Shown here in pieces: positions 1-8,100 of a stretch of DNA of 9,847 nucleotides. The notes below the pieces were generated by a model. It searched no databases. It was not told the origin of the DNA and worked only from the letters and a program-made list of their open reading frames with translations. Position numbers and translations under genes: made by a program. Every line of letters begins with the position of its first letter. Within the stretch, counting starts at the first letter, position 1. This DNA comes from Spirochaetaceae bacterium (GTDB lineage Bacteria; Spirochaetota; Spirochaetia; DSM-2461), in assembly GCA_016342385.1 (NCBI GenBank), contig JAEINM010000127.1:1-9847 (forward strand), written 5' to 3'.

Positions 1-1144
1 ATGTGTGAACATTGACATTTTTCCCCGTTTCATCCTTATATCTGATTCCCAATCTTCTAGACTGATAATCGGTGCAGTTAGACGTGCTGGTAATTTCGCC
101 CCAGTCTCCATTTTCCCCTCTTCCGGGCATCCAGGCTTCAAGATCATATTTTCTGTATGCCGGACCGCCGAGGTCTCCTGTACAGGTATCGACAACTCTG
201 TAGGGAATATCCAGAGATGAAAAGATTTCCTCTTCAATTGACCGGAGTTTTTCATGGAGTTTGTCAGAATCTTCAGGTTTGCAGTATACAAACATCTCAA
301 TTTTAGAGAACTGGTGAACTCTGTATAATCCCTTTGAATACTGACCGGCAGATCCTGCTTCTCTTCTGAAACAGTGGCTTACTCCGGCCATAAGGATCGG
401 TCCGTTTGAAAGATCAATAATCTGTTCGGCATAATATCCGCCCAGTGTAATCTCTGCTGTTCCGACCAGACAGGTTCCTGTTCCTTCTATTGTATAGATA
501 TTGGATTCCTCTCCCCGGGGATTAAAACCAATTCCTTCAACAATTTCCTCTCTGGCAATATCAGGAGTGATAGAAATTGTGAAACCGTGCTTCTGCAGTA
601 TATCCAGAGCATATCTCGTCAGTGCTAATTCAAGAATGACCGCTTCATTGGTCAGGTAATAGAATTTAGATCCCGAGACTCTTGTGGCTGTTTCAAAATC
701 GATAAGTTTGAGAGATTCTCCCAATTCGACATGGTCTTTGGCTTTATAGGAAAATGTCGGAATAGTTCCGCTTCTTTTAATTTCTGTGTTGTCTTTGTCT
801 TCTTTACCAATGGGAGCATCGGGGTGAGCCATATTGGGAATAAGCGAGGCTTCATTTTTCAGCGATGAGAATATCTCTTCGGAAGATGATTCCATTGCTG
901 CAATCTGCTCTTTCAGGGATTTACCCTCTTCTATAAGAGCCTGGCGTTCGGACTGGTCCATTTTGCCTTTCATCTTCTTTGCGTTTTCATTTCTCTGACG
1001 ACGAAGATCCTCCAGTTCCTGGAGTGCCTTATTTCTGGCATCGTAGAGCTCAACCACTCTGTCCGCATCTGCTTGTACATTTCGATTGCGGATATTCTCT
1101 TTAACTGCGTCAATATTTTCTTTGATAAATTTCAGGTCTAACAT
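1..1144 (-). CDS. serS: Seryl-tRNA synthetase, C terminus cut by window edge
   Basis: Cytoplasmic class II aminoacyl-tRNA synthetase that charges tRNA-Ser (and tRNA-Sec where present) with serine. The translation begins MLDLKFIKENIDAVKENI, the classic SerRS N terminus. Residues of roughly 27-100 are rich in Glu, Lys, Arg and Gln and form the antiparallel coiled-coil arm that grips the long variable arm of the tRNA. Class II motif 2 is clear near residues 250-277 (CFRREAGSAG followed by GLYRVHQF). The TSTSNCTDYQSRR block near residue 360 matches the conserved ITSTSN / DFQSRR region. The frame is open to base 2 and ends ...KNVNVHT, so about 380 of the usual 420-430 residues are present; motif 3 lies outside the window. 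No Shine-Dalgarno sequence precedes the ATG at 1144. The gene is downstream of pepF in the same direction, but the 168-nt gap and a candidate promoter suggest its own transcription. The identification is very secure. Confidence 0.97.
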   Translation of the reverse strand, partial: MLDLKFIKENIDAVKENIRNRNVQADADRVVELYDARNKALQELEDLRRQRNENAKKMKGKMDQSERQALIEEGKSLKEQIAAMESSSEEIFSSLKNEASLIPNMAHPDAPIGKEDKDNTEIKRSGTIPTFSYKAKDHVELGESLKLIDFETATRVSGSKFYYLTNEAVILELALTRYALDILQKHGFTISITPDIAREEIVEGIGFNPRGEESNIYTIEGTGTCLVGTAEITLGGYYAEQIIDLSNGPILMAGVSHCFRREAGSAGQYSKGLYRVHQFSKIEMFVYCKPEDSDKLHEKLRSIEEEIFSSLDIPYRVVDTCTGDLGGPAYRKYDLEAWMPGRGENGDWGEITSTSNCTDYQSRRLGIRYKDETGKNVNVHT

Positions 1145-1151
1145 AATTGGA

Positions 1152-1181
1152 AATATATCAGATGAGCCCTGAAGCTTGCAA
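1152..1181 (-). promoter_or_regulatory. Candidate sigma-70 promoter of serS, possibly leaderless
   Basis: Reading the minus strand, TTGCAA (1181-1176, 4/6 match to TTGACA) is followed after 18 nt by TATATT (1157-1152, 5/6 match to TATAAT). Only 7 nt separate the -10 box from the A of the serS ATG, so transcription would start at or next to the start codon. This fits the lack of any GGAG-like ribosome binding site in the 20 nt before the ATG. It is a consensus match by eye only; A/T-rich matches occur by chance. Confidence 0.4.
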
Positions 1182-1263
1182 GGGCGAACAGGAAAAAGGG
1201 ACGAAAACCCTACATTGGATTATTTAATGAGAAGGAAGAGGGGAGCGTGGAGGAACAAGAGAT

Positions 1264-1293
1264 CGTAGGGACAAGGCATGCTTTGTCCCTACG
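1264..1293. repeat. 30-bp near-perfect palindrome between pepF and serS
   Basis: Two 11-base arms, CGTAGGGACAA (1264-1274) and TTGTCCCTACG (1283-1293), flank the 8-base centre GGCATGCT. The centre is itself palindromic apart from the 1275/1282 position, so the whole 30 bp is symmetric with one mismatch. It starts 20 nt after the pepF stop and lies upstream of serS. No T-run follows the stem on either strand, so it is not a standard intrinsic terminator. GTAGGGACA-type palindromes look like dispersed REP/MITE-like elements; copy number elsewhere in the genome cannot be seen from here. It may still form the 3' end of the pepF mRNA. The rest of 1145-1312 shows nothing beyond the candidate serS promoter. 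Confidence 0.7.
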
Positions 1294-1312
1294 GGAATGA
1301 TATGGGAAAAAA

Positions 1313-3109
1313 TTACAATAAAATATCTTTCAATTCTTTCACCAAATCCGCGAAATGATCCAATGCCAATTTCACCGGTTCGGGGCTGCTCATATCCACT
1401 CCTGCCAGCTTTAAGGATTCTAATGGAAATCTCGATCCCCCGGACTTGAGAAAGTTCGTATAATCTTCTCTCTCTTTTTCTCCGCCCTTCAGAATCTTGC
1501 GAGCCAGGGTTATGGCTGCCGATAATCCTGTTGCATATTTATAGACATAAAAGGCCCGGTAGAAATGGGGAATCCTCAGCCCTTCCAGATCACTTGTTTC
1601 TTCGAGGATGACAGAAGGACCAAAGTATTTTTCTAGCAGTTTTCTGTATTCTTCCCGGAGTGAATCAACTGTGAGGGGCTGCCCCTCTTCAACCATCTTG
1701 TGGCAGATGTGTTCGTATTCGGCGAACATGGTCTGCCGGTAGACTGTAGACAGAATATCATCGATCTGATTTCCTATCAGGTAGGCCTTCATCTCTTTTG
1801 AATCGGTGTGTTTCAGAAGATAGTCACCGAGAAGTTGTTCGTTGAATGTCGAGGCAACTTCAGCTTCAAAAATGGTGTAATTGTAGTGCTGGAACGGATT
1901 GTTTCGGACAGAATACCAGGAATGCATGGAGTGCCCCCCTTCGTGAGCCAAAGTAAAGAGGTCTCGTATGTTTTCATCGTTATAATTCATGAGAATATAG
2001 GGTTCGCCGCTGTACGTACCATAAGAAAAGGCTCCCGATCGTTTTCCTTTATTCTCATAGCGGTCCACCCAGGTTCCCAGGAGTCCCTCTTTTAATGTCT
2101 CTCTGTATTCATCACCCATGGGAGCAAGGGCGCAATAAATCTTGTCAACAGCTTCTTCAAAGGTATGTACTGCCTTTACATCTTTCACCAGAGGTGTTTT
2201 TGTATCATAGATATGCTGTTCTTCTAAGCCCAGAACCTTTTTTCTCAATTCGTAGTACTCATGAAGAGCCGGAAGGCTCTGTGTCACAGCATTAATCAGA
2301 TTGTCATAAACGGATTCATCAACATCATCACCAAAAAGACTCATCTTTCTTGCGCTGCTGTATTTTCTGATTGATGACTTAAAGATATCCATCTGAACAC
2401 TGCCGTTGTAAAGTTGAGCAATAGTGTTTTTGTGTTTATCCAGTTGCCCATAGAATTGATTATAGGTCTGCTTTCTCACTTCGGGCTCATCACTCTGCAG
2501 TAGCAGATTAAATGTGGCATTGGTAAGGGGCTTTTTCCCGTCTTTCGTTCCGATTTCACCGTATTCAATATCGACATTTGTCAGAGCATCAAAAGCTTTG
2601 GATGGCGTTGAAGTAAATTCCTGCTGTTTTGCCAAGAGAGTTTCTTCTTTTTCACTCAATACATGCGGTTTGAAACGGAGCATTTTTTTCAGAGTAATTC
2701 TATAATCTTTCAGTATATCATCGGCCAGATAAGCCCCGATCAGTTCATCATTTATACTGAGCAGTTCGGGGTTGAAGAAACTGGAAGCGGCTCCCGCCTG
2801 AGTTGAAATCCTCATATAGCGGGACATCCTGCCGGTTGATTCGCTGTTTCCCTGATCTTCAGCCTGTCTTAAAAAAGCATACACTCCCAGTTTTTCATCC
2901 AGTTTATCCACTTCGTTCATATAATCCATACAGCTTTTCAGGGAAGCTGCTGATTTTGACAGAGTCCCTTTAAAAGTTGAGATTTTTGGTATCATTTTTT
3001 CGAAATCTAATAGAGCTTTTTCCCACTGCTCTTCAGATTTAAAGAGTTTTGCCAGGTTCCACTGATCTTCTTTTTTTACATCTTTTCTTTCGGGGATTGA
3101 TTTTGACAT
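1313..3109 (-). CDS. pepF: Oligoendopeptidase F, M3 family zinc metallopeptidase
   Basis: Cytoplasmic zinc endopeptidase of the M3B (PepF) family that cleaves short oligopeptides, probably in peptide turnover and recycling. From the preferred start the protein has 598 residues, close to the usual 600. The zinc-binding helix HEGGHSMHSWY is at residues 389-399: two His are ligands and the Glu is the catalytic base. A Glu about 28 residues further on, in EAEVASTFNE, is the expected third ligand. The conserved YSGEPYILMNY strand precedes the zinc site, and HFYRAFYVYKYATGLSAA near residues 515-532 matches the C-terminal substrate-side block of the family. The N-terminal half is helical, as expected for the PepF N-lobe. 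The frame extends 16 codons upstream to an ATG at 3157, but those residues (MESAPPHPQPNNGEII) are low-complexity, come from a repeat, and lack a good ribosome binding site. The ATG at 3109 has GGAG 8 nt upstream. The gene lies 122 nt after rdgB and may be read from the same transcript. Confidence 0.95.
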   Translation of the reverse strand: MSKSIPERKDVKKEDQWNLAKLFKSEEQWEKALLDFEKMIPKISTFKGTLSKSAASLKSCMDYMNEVDKLDEKLGVYAFLRQAEDQGNSESTGRMSRYMRISTQAGAASSFFNPELLSINDELIGAYLADDILKDYRITLKKMLRFKPHVLSEKEETLLAKQQEFTSTPSKAFDALTNVDIEYGEIGTKDGKKPLTNATFNLLLQSDEPEVRKQTYNQFYGQLDKHKNTIAQLYNGSVQMDIFKSSIRKYSSARKMSLFGDDVDESVYDNLINAVTQSLPALHEYYELRKKVLGLEEQHIYDTKTPLVKDVKAVHTFEEAVDKIYCALAPMGDEYRETLKEGLLGTWVDRYENKGKRSGAFSYGTYSGEPYILMNYNDENIRDLFTLAHEGGHSMHSWYSVRNNPFQHYNYTIFEAEVASTFNEQLLGDYLLKHTDSKEMKAYLIGNQIDDILSTVYRQTMFAEYEHICHKMVEEGQPLTVDSLREEYRKLLEKYFGPSVILEETSDLEGLRIPHFYRAFYVYKYATGLSAAITLARKILKGGEKEREDYTNFLKSGGSRFPLESLKLAGVDMSSPEPVKLALDHFADLVKELKDILL

Positions 3110-3117
3110 TATAATTT

Positions 3118-3121
3118 CTCC
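3118..3121 (-). promoter_or_regulatory. Ribosome binding site that fixes the pepF start
   Basis: GGAG on the minus strand (3121-3118) lies 8 nt before the ATG at 3109. The alternative in-frame ATG at 3157 has no equivalent site, and its coding sequence overlaps the inverted-repeat element. This supports MSKSIPERKDV as the true N terminus. Confidence 0.75.
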
Positions 3122-3137
3122 ATTATTGGGCTGGGGA

Positions 3138-3190
3138 TGAGGGGGCGCACTCTCCATACTCCCTCACCCGACCTCTCCCAGAGGGAGAGG
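3138..3190. repeat. G/C-rich double inverted-repeat element between rdgB and pepF
   Basis: A perfect 8-base inverted repeat, CCTCTCCC (3172-3179) and GGGAGAGG (3183-3190), with a 3-base loop, sits next to a second pair, TGAGGG (3138-3143) and CCCTCA (3161-3166). The composition differs sharply from the surrounding moderate-G+C genes. The CCCTCACCC...CCTCTCCC...GGGAGAGG layout resembles dispersed intergenic repeats seen in many bacterial genomes (from memory, not searched). It starts about 40 nt after the rdgB stop. Neither strand has a T-run after the 8-bp stem, so it is not a typical intrinsic terminator, though the hairpin could mark an mRNA end or slow read-through into pepF. Confidence 0.6.
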
Positions 3191-3231
3191 AGAATAAAAA
3201 GTGGATGCAATTCGAATTTAGTATACTAGCA

Positions 3232-3825
3232 CTAAAGACTATCCAACCTGTCCATTATGCTTTTTATTGAAGCACCGGCTTTTCCTCTATGGGAAATGGT
3301 GTTTTTTAAATCCGCCGGCAATTGAGCAACGGTCTTCCCATATTTCTCAAGGTAAAATAGTGGATCATAACCGAATCCTCCCCCTCCGAATGGCTCATGT
3401 GCGATCTCACCGGAAAAAGTTTCCTGCACAGTATAAACTCTGTATTCATCGAGCATAAGGACCATAGAGCAGACAAAAAATGCCATTCTTTCATCTATGC
3501 CTTCCATATTCTTCAGAAGAAAAGCATTTCTTTCCGAACTATCCAGTTCTTTACCATTAAGGCTACCGTATCGGGCTGAGTATACCCCCGGGGCACCTCC
3601 CAGAGCGGGAACAGAGATTCCCGAATCATCGGCTATCACCGGTCTTTTTACCACTTTGTATAAAGCCCCGGCTTTTATCAGGGCATTATCGAGATATGTT
3701 TCTCCATTTTCAACACAATCAAAAGAGCTGTTCAAATCTGAAGGGAGAAGAATTGTATGACCCTGCAGAATTTCTGATAACTCTTCTTTTTTATGTAGGT
3801 TTCCTGTTGCTAATACTATTTCCAT
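3232..3825 (-). CDS. rdgB: XTP/dITP pyrophosphatase (RdgB/HAM1 family)
   Basis: House-cleaning nucleotide pyrophosphatase that hydrolyses non-canonical purine triphosphates (dITP, XTP, dXTP) to the monophosphate and pyrophosphate, keeping deaminated bases out of DNA and RNA. The 197 residues equal the length of the E. coli enzyme. All family signatures are present in order: ATGNLHKKEEL (6-16), the NGETYLDNALIKA block (40-52), ADDSGI (65-70) with the catalytic Asp, ALGGAPGVYSARYG (74-87), GGGFGYDPLF (148-157) for substrate binding, and SHRGKA (178-183) for base recognition. The start is fixed by the conserved MEIVLATGN N terminus. No clear Shine-Dalgarno sequence precedes it, and it begins 19 nt after the stop of the upstream sigma-like gene, so translation may depend on re-initiation or coupling. 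Confidence 0.97.
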   Translation of the reverse strand: MEIVLATGNLHKKEELSEILQGHTILLPSDLNSSFDCVENGETYLDNALIKAGALYKVVKRPVIADDSGISVPALGGAPGVYSARYGSLNGKELDSSERNAFLLKNMEGIDERMAFFVCSMVLMLDEYRVYTVQETFSGEIAHEPFGGGGFGYDPLFYLEKYGKTVAQLPADLKNTISHRGKAGASIKSIMDRLDSL

Positions 3826-3844
3826 GAAACAAGAATAATATCTT

Positions 3845-4690
3845 TTAAAGAAATAGACTATAGGAATACTTATTTATTGTGGTATTGTATTTCTTCCGGA
3901 AGTAATGGAGCCCCGAATCAACGGTCCCCTTGGGTACCTTCAGAAGTTCGGCCACTTCCCCATGAGTCGGACGGCAAGGGACCCGGGATATTTCATGGCG
4001 TGTATCGTCGAGGCGTTTTTTTAATCGCTTTATCTGATCTAAAAGCTTCTCTCTTTTTTCTGTATTAACTTCATCAGAATATCGGGATTGCTTATACAGC
4101 AGTTTCATATAGGTGTTATTTCGCTTTTCTCTCAACCTGGTCAGTCGCTCACTTCTGCTGAAAAGGCGCTTATTCAGGACATCTCTCAGATACAGCAGCC
4201 AGTCATATTCATATCCTGTCAGCTCGGAAAAAGTTTTCATTTCAAGATCTGTAATATGGGGGGAATCTACGAGTACCAGGTATAGAAGCCTCTTCCTCGA
4301 AGTTTTTCCCTTAAGGGTTAAATGGGTATTTTCTCTGTTCTTTTTTCCTGGATCATGACTAAGTAAATCTCTTATCTGAATTTCGGCTTCCTGGATATTT
4401 ACCGCCATGAGCTTTTTTTCATTTTTCTCTTTTTCCAGATATGTTTTGATATGCCACTTCAGTGTCTGGTTCAAAAATGTTTCAAAGGGAATTCCCTTGT
4501 AAGTGAAGTGTTTTATCAGCCTTTCAATCCGGTTGTAAAAGCTCAGATAAAACTTACTTTTCTCTTCTTCTGATAAGATATTCATTTTTACCGGATAGTT
4601 GTAAATTATGACGCTTATTCTCTGTACTATTTCTTCATACCCGCATCCCGATTCCTGGAAGCGGAGTACGGACTCAGTAATTGACTCCAT
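3845..4690 (-). CDS. Uncharacterised basic protein with sigma-70 region-4-like HTH
   Basis: I do not recognise this 281-residue gene by name. The C-terminal stretch around residues 241-268 (PTHGEVAELLKVPKGTVDSG, then LHYFRKKY) closely follows the sigma-70 region 4.2 helix-turn-helix pattern (EIAEILGVPxGTVxSRLHRARK). Residues of roughly 45-95 (FYLSFYNRIERLIKHF, then PFETFLNQTLKWHIKTYL) weakly resemble sigma region 2, with a polymerase-core-binding-like helix followed by a helix ending in basic residues. Residues of roughly 170-236 are highly charged, mostly Lys, Arg and Glu, and probably form a long helix or coiled coil. There is no signal peptide or membrane segment. A strong AGGAGG lies 9 nt before the ATG. 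It is the first gene after the efflux operon terminator, and no convincing promoter was seen in 4691-4806. rdgB follows after 19 nt. It could be a divergent sigma factor or a DNA-binding regulator; the HTH is fairly certain, the sigma role is inference. Confidence 0.8.
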   Translation of the reverse strand: MESITESVLRFQESGCGYEEIVQRISVIIYNYPVKMNILSEEEKSKFYLSFYNRIERLIKHFTYKGIPFETFLNQTLKWHIKTYLEKEKNEKKLMAVNIQEAEIQIRDLLSHDPGKKNRENTHLTLKGKTSRKRLLYLVLVDSPHITDLEMKTFSELTGYEYDWLLYLRDVLNKRLFSRSERLTRLREKRNNTYMKLLYKQSRYSDEVNTEKREKLLDQIKRLKKRLDDTRHEISRVPCRPTHGEVAELLKVPKGTVDSGLHYFRKKYNTTINKYSYSLFL

Positions 4691-4699
4691 AATAATGTT

Positions 4700-4705
4700 C
4701 CTCCT
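4700..4705 (-). promoter_or_regulatory. Strong ribosome binding site of the sigma-like gene
   Basis: AGGAGG on the minus strand lies 9 nt upstream of the ATG at 4690 and supports that start. It contrasts with the missing site in front of rdgB in the same unit. The remainder of 4706-4806 is A/T-rich; it contains isolated -10-like hexamers but no paired -35 box that I would call. Confidence 0.7.
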
Positions 4706-4806
4706 CTCTTGTTCGAGAAGAATGCAATATGTGTGCCTATTTGAAGTTATTTATTCTAGAGCTGATGTATTGTATTTTCTTAAGATTCATTTAGATTTGT
4801 ATGGTG

Positions 4807-4838
4807 AAAAAAGCGTTCCTGCCATTAATGACAGGAAC
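4807..4838 (-). terminator. Intrinsic terminator of the efflux operon
   Basis: On the minus strand GTTCCTG (4838-4832) pairs with CAGGAAC (4821-4815). The inner CATTAATG can extend the stem by two pairs after a single mismatch. The hairpin is followed by GC and then six T residues (4812-4807). It begins 8 nt after the stop of the PII-like gene, as expected for a Rho-independent terminator. It separates the efflux operon from the sigma-like gene. Confidence 0.9.
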
Positions 4839-4846
4839 TGACATGA

Positions 4847-5125
4847 TTATATATTTGATATAAAGAGCTTAATTCCCTCGTTTTCAAACAGTTGCTTTAC
4901 TTCTGAAACCGCTTCCTTTATCAATTCAGCTTCGGGATCCTCACAGAATACCAGTAAGAGGAAATTTTCCTCCGGCCAGATATGGTCACCTCTCTTCGGG
5001 GTACTGTTACCACTTCCATGAACACCAGGTATCTTTGTAAAAGATTTGACAATATCTCTCTTTTCAAAAGCTTCCAGGAGGTCTTCTTCAACTGACTGGT
5101 TTGCTATTAATTCGATTCGTTTCAT
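4847..5125 (-). CDS. Small PII-like protein coupled to the RND pump
   Basis: A 92-residue soluble protein with the beta-alpha-beta-beta-alpha-beta pattern of the PII/ferredoxin-like superfamily. The first strand is MKRIELIANQ, followed by a helix (SVEEDLLEAFEKR), then a strand and Gly-rich loop (FTKIPGVHGSGNSTPKRGDH) in the place of the PII T-loop, then IWPEENFLLLVFC, a second helix (EAELIKEAVSEVKQLF) and a final strand (GIKLFISN). PII proteins are trimers that bind small effectors and control partner proteins. Here the classical uridylylated Tyr and the standard glutamine-signalling sequence are not seen, so this is a PII-like relative and not GlnB/GlnK. Its ATG overlaps the pump stop codon by 4 nt (ATGA) and has AGGAGG 7 nt upstream inside the pump gene, so production is tied to the pump. 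Other PII-like families (for example DUF3240 in heavy-metal RND operons) sit in similar positions. The effector and target are unknown. Confidence 0.82.
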   Translation of the reverse strand: MKRIELIANQSVEEDLLEAFEKRDIVKSFTKIPGVHGSGNSTPKRGDHIWPEENFLLLVFCEDPEAELIKEAVSEVKQLFENEGIKLFISNI

Positions 5126-8100
5126 ACCGCGGCCTCCTGAATTTCCAATACATTACTTTTGTGTTTTCTGTTAAAGATGGAGTAGAGTACGGGCGCAAGG
5201 TATAGTGTCATTAATGTGTTGATAACCAGGCCGCCGATCACAGTTAAACCGATAGGCTGAACAAGATCTGATCCTTCACCGGGGAAAAAAGCCATAGGTA
5301 CCATTCCCAGGATAGTTGTCAGAGTTGTCATGAGAATCGGTCTCAATCTGTTTCCACCGGCTTGAATACAGGCTTCACGAATGGTATATCCACGCTCTCT
5401 CAGTAAGTTCGTATAGTCTACCAGTACAATGCCGTTATTTACGACAATACCCGCCAGCATAATGAGCCCTACAGCCGTGAACATACTGAAGGTTGTTCCT
5501 GTAATAATGTAGATCCATATTACACCGATTAGCATAAGAGGTAGACAGAGGAATATGATAAACGGATCGAGAAGAGATTCAAACTGGGACGCCATAACAG
5601 CAAAAACCAGGGCAATGGCAATTATCATAATGACAACAAATTTGAATATCATATTCATAATTTCCGCCCAGTCTCCACCGAAATCTATCATAACTCCCTC
5701 ATCGGCTACTATGTTCTCTGTAACGAGGTTTCTTACTTTTTTCTCAACTTCGCTGGTTGAGCTTCCGGGGCTTAAACCTCCTGTTACATGGAGCACTCTG
5801 GACTGGTCTTCTCTGTTAATCCCCACGGGACCGGTGGTTTTCTTCAGTGTGGCAAAGTTCGACACAGGAATTTTCTCTCCCAGCTGACTCATAACAAAAA
5901 TATTATTCAGATCTTCCAGGGTTTTCCTGTCTTCCTCCTTCAGTACAACCTTAATATCGAATTCTTCGCCATCTACCCGGTATTTACCGGCATTTTTTCC
6001 ATCAATATTGGCGCTGATCTCACTTCCGATACTGTATATATTCAGTCCGAGAGCATAGGCTTTTTCTCTGTCTATATTCACCTCCACCTGTGGAAGACCT
6101 TCATTCAGGTTTACTGATGGTTCAGTGACCTCTGGAATATTGTCTTTTATCAGGTCTCGGATTTTTATAGCAGTTTCTCCGGCGAGAGTCAGATCTTCCG
6201 ATTTGATAATAACGTCAATGGGGTTGGGATTTCCCCCCATGTTCTGCTGCCCCGCAGTAAAGCTGAATTTCGCAGAGGGAAAGTCCTCAAAATGGGACCT
6301 CAAAATCTCTTTTATCTCATCGGATGTTTCTATCCTTTCTTCAAATTTCGGCAGGAGGATTTTTATTGAGCCCTGATTACTCGGGGTTTCACCGAAGAAG
6401 CCGCCATTGCTGCCATTTGTAATAATTATGTCAGTATAGCCTTCTATTTCGCTTTCAACGAAAAATTGCAGCTGATTAATCACGTCTTCTGTTACTGCGA
6501 GTTTTGTACCGGCGGGTAATTCGACGCTCACCTGGACAAAGTCTTCTCCTGCAGTAGGCAGGAAATTGATTCCCACAGTGGGAATGAGGATCAGAGAGGA
6601 GATAAAAATAATGAGGATGATGAATATGGTGGCAATTTTGTGATCGAGAACCGTTCTCAGTGATTTCATATATTTTACATCGAGACCGGTAAACCATTTT
6701 TCCATTTTGTCATCAATCGATTTTAAAATAGGGGATTTGATCGGTTTCTGTTTTTTCGTGTGCAGCTTTACAAAACGGCTGGCCAGTGATGGTACCAGAG
6801 TTACAGCAATAACAAGAGATGACAGTAGAGCAATGACTATGGTGAAGGCCAAATCCTGGAACATGACTCCAATAACATCCAGTTCCGATTTGAACATGAT
6901 CATAGGCAGAAAAACACAGATGGTTGTAAGGATAGAAGCCGTAATAGCCAGAATCATTTCCTGGGTCCCCAGAAGAGCTGATGCCTTGAGTTTGGCCCCT
7001 TTCTCCCTGTACCGGTAGATATTTTCAAGTATAACTATGGAAGAGTCTACAATCATACCGATCCCCAGGATCAGACCGGTCAGGGTCATCAGGTTGAGTG
7101 TCAGTCCGAAGAAATACATAGCCATAATGGTGATGAGCAGTGAAACGGGAATGGACAGCCCGATGATAAAAGTACTCTTCAAACTTCGCAGGAAGATAAA
7201 AAGTATCACCATGGCAAAGATAGCACCAGTTAGTGCTGAAGAGGTAACCTGGTTTAGTGTTGTCCGGATCATTTTTGTGGAATCACTGATGACTTCCACG
7301 GTCACTCCATGGGGAAGAACTTTATTGATTTCATCCAGTCTGGCAATAACATTGTCTGCTGTTTCTACAGAATTTGTCCCGGTTTGTTTCTGGACCATGA
7401 TATTGATCCCCGGTTCTCCATTGATGTAGACAGCACTTGTCTGATCTTCCTGACCCATGCTGACAATGGCAATATCATCGAGTTTTATCACTTTTGAAGG
7501 ATCAAGAGGCTGCCCGGGCACCATAATGCCCCCCTTATAGGAGACAACTGTATTTCTTATATCATCAATAGAATCAAATTCCCCCGATGTACGGATAAGA
7601 AATTTCTTTGATCCCTCTTCTATACTACCAGCTCCTATCTGAATGTTCTGTGACATCAGAGCCTGGGTAACCTGGGTCAGAGTCAGACCGTATGCCTCGA
7701 GTCTATTGGCGGAGGTTTCAACCTTAACTATGGATTTCCTCCCTCCCAGTACTGATGTCAGAGACACACCTTCAACCTGTTCTATAAGTGGCTGTACCGT
7801 ATCTTCAGCAATTTTAAGAAGTTCTTCCGATGAACGGTCACCGCGAATGACAAGATCTAAAATGGGAATCATAGAAGGGTCGAATTTGAATATCTGGGGA
7901 GAACCGGCATCTTCCGGCAGGTAATCTTTAATGAACTCCAGTTTATCACGCACTTCATTAGAAGCTTCGGATAAATCCAGTCCCCAGCTGAACTCGAGAA
8001 GGATCATACTGGTTCCTTCTGATGAAGTCGAGGTGATCCCTTTGATGCTGCTGACATTTGTCAGCATACCTTCTAAAGGCCGTGTTAAGGTATTTTCCAC

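Noticed and set aside
652..855. Minus-strand open frame of 67 codons inside serS
   Set aside because: It overlaps conserved serS coding sequence in another frame and has no family resemblance.
1145..1263. T-box or other riboswitch leader upstream of serS
   Set aside because: The space is too short, no T-box consensus is present, and no terminator/antiterminator pair was found; the promoter candidate sits right at the start codon.
3110..3157. ATG at 3157 as the start of pepF
   Set aside because: It lacks a ribosome binding site, its codons come from a G/C-rich repeat, and the ATG at 3109 has GGAG at ideal spacing.
3172..3190. Intrinsic terminator for rdgB
   Set aside because: The 8-bp stem is strong, but no T-run follows it on the minus strand; it was kept as a repeat element only.
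7037..7429. Plus-strand open frame of 130 codons inside the RND pump gene, and similar antisense frames
   Set aside because: It is antisense to a clearly coding, conserved membrane protein and shows no recognisable protein pattern; it is a by-product of the codon use on the other strand.
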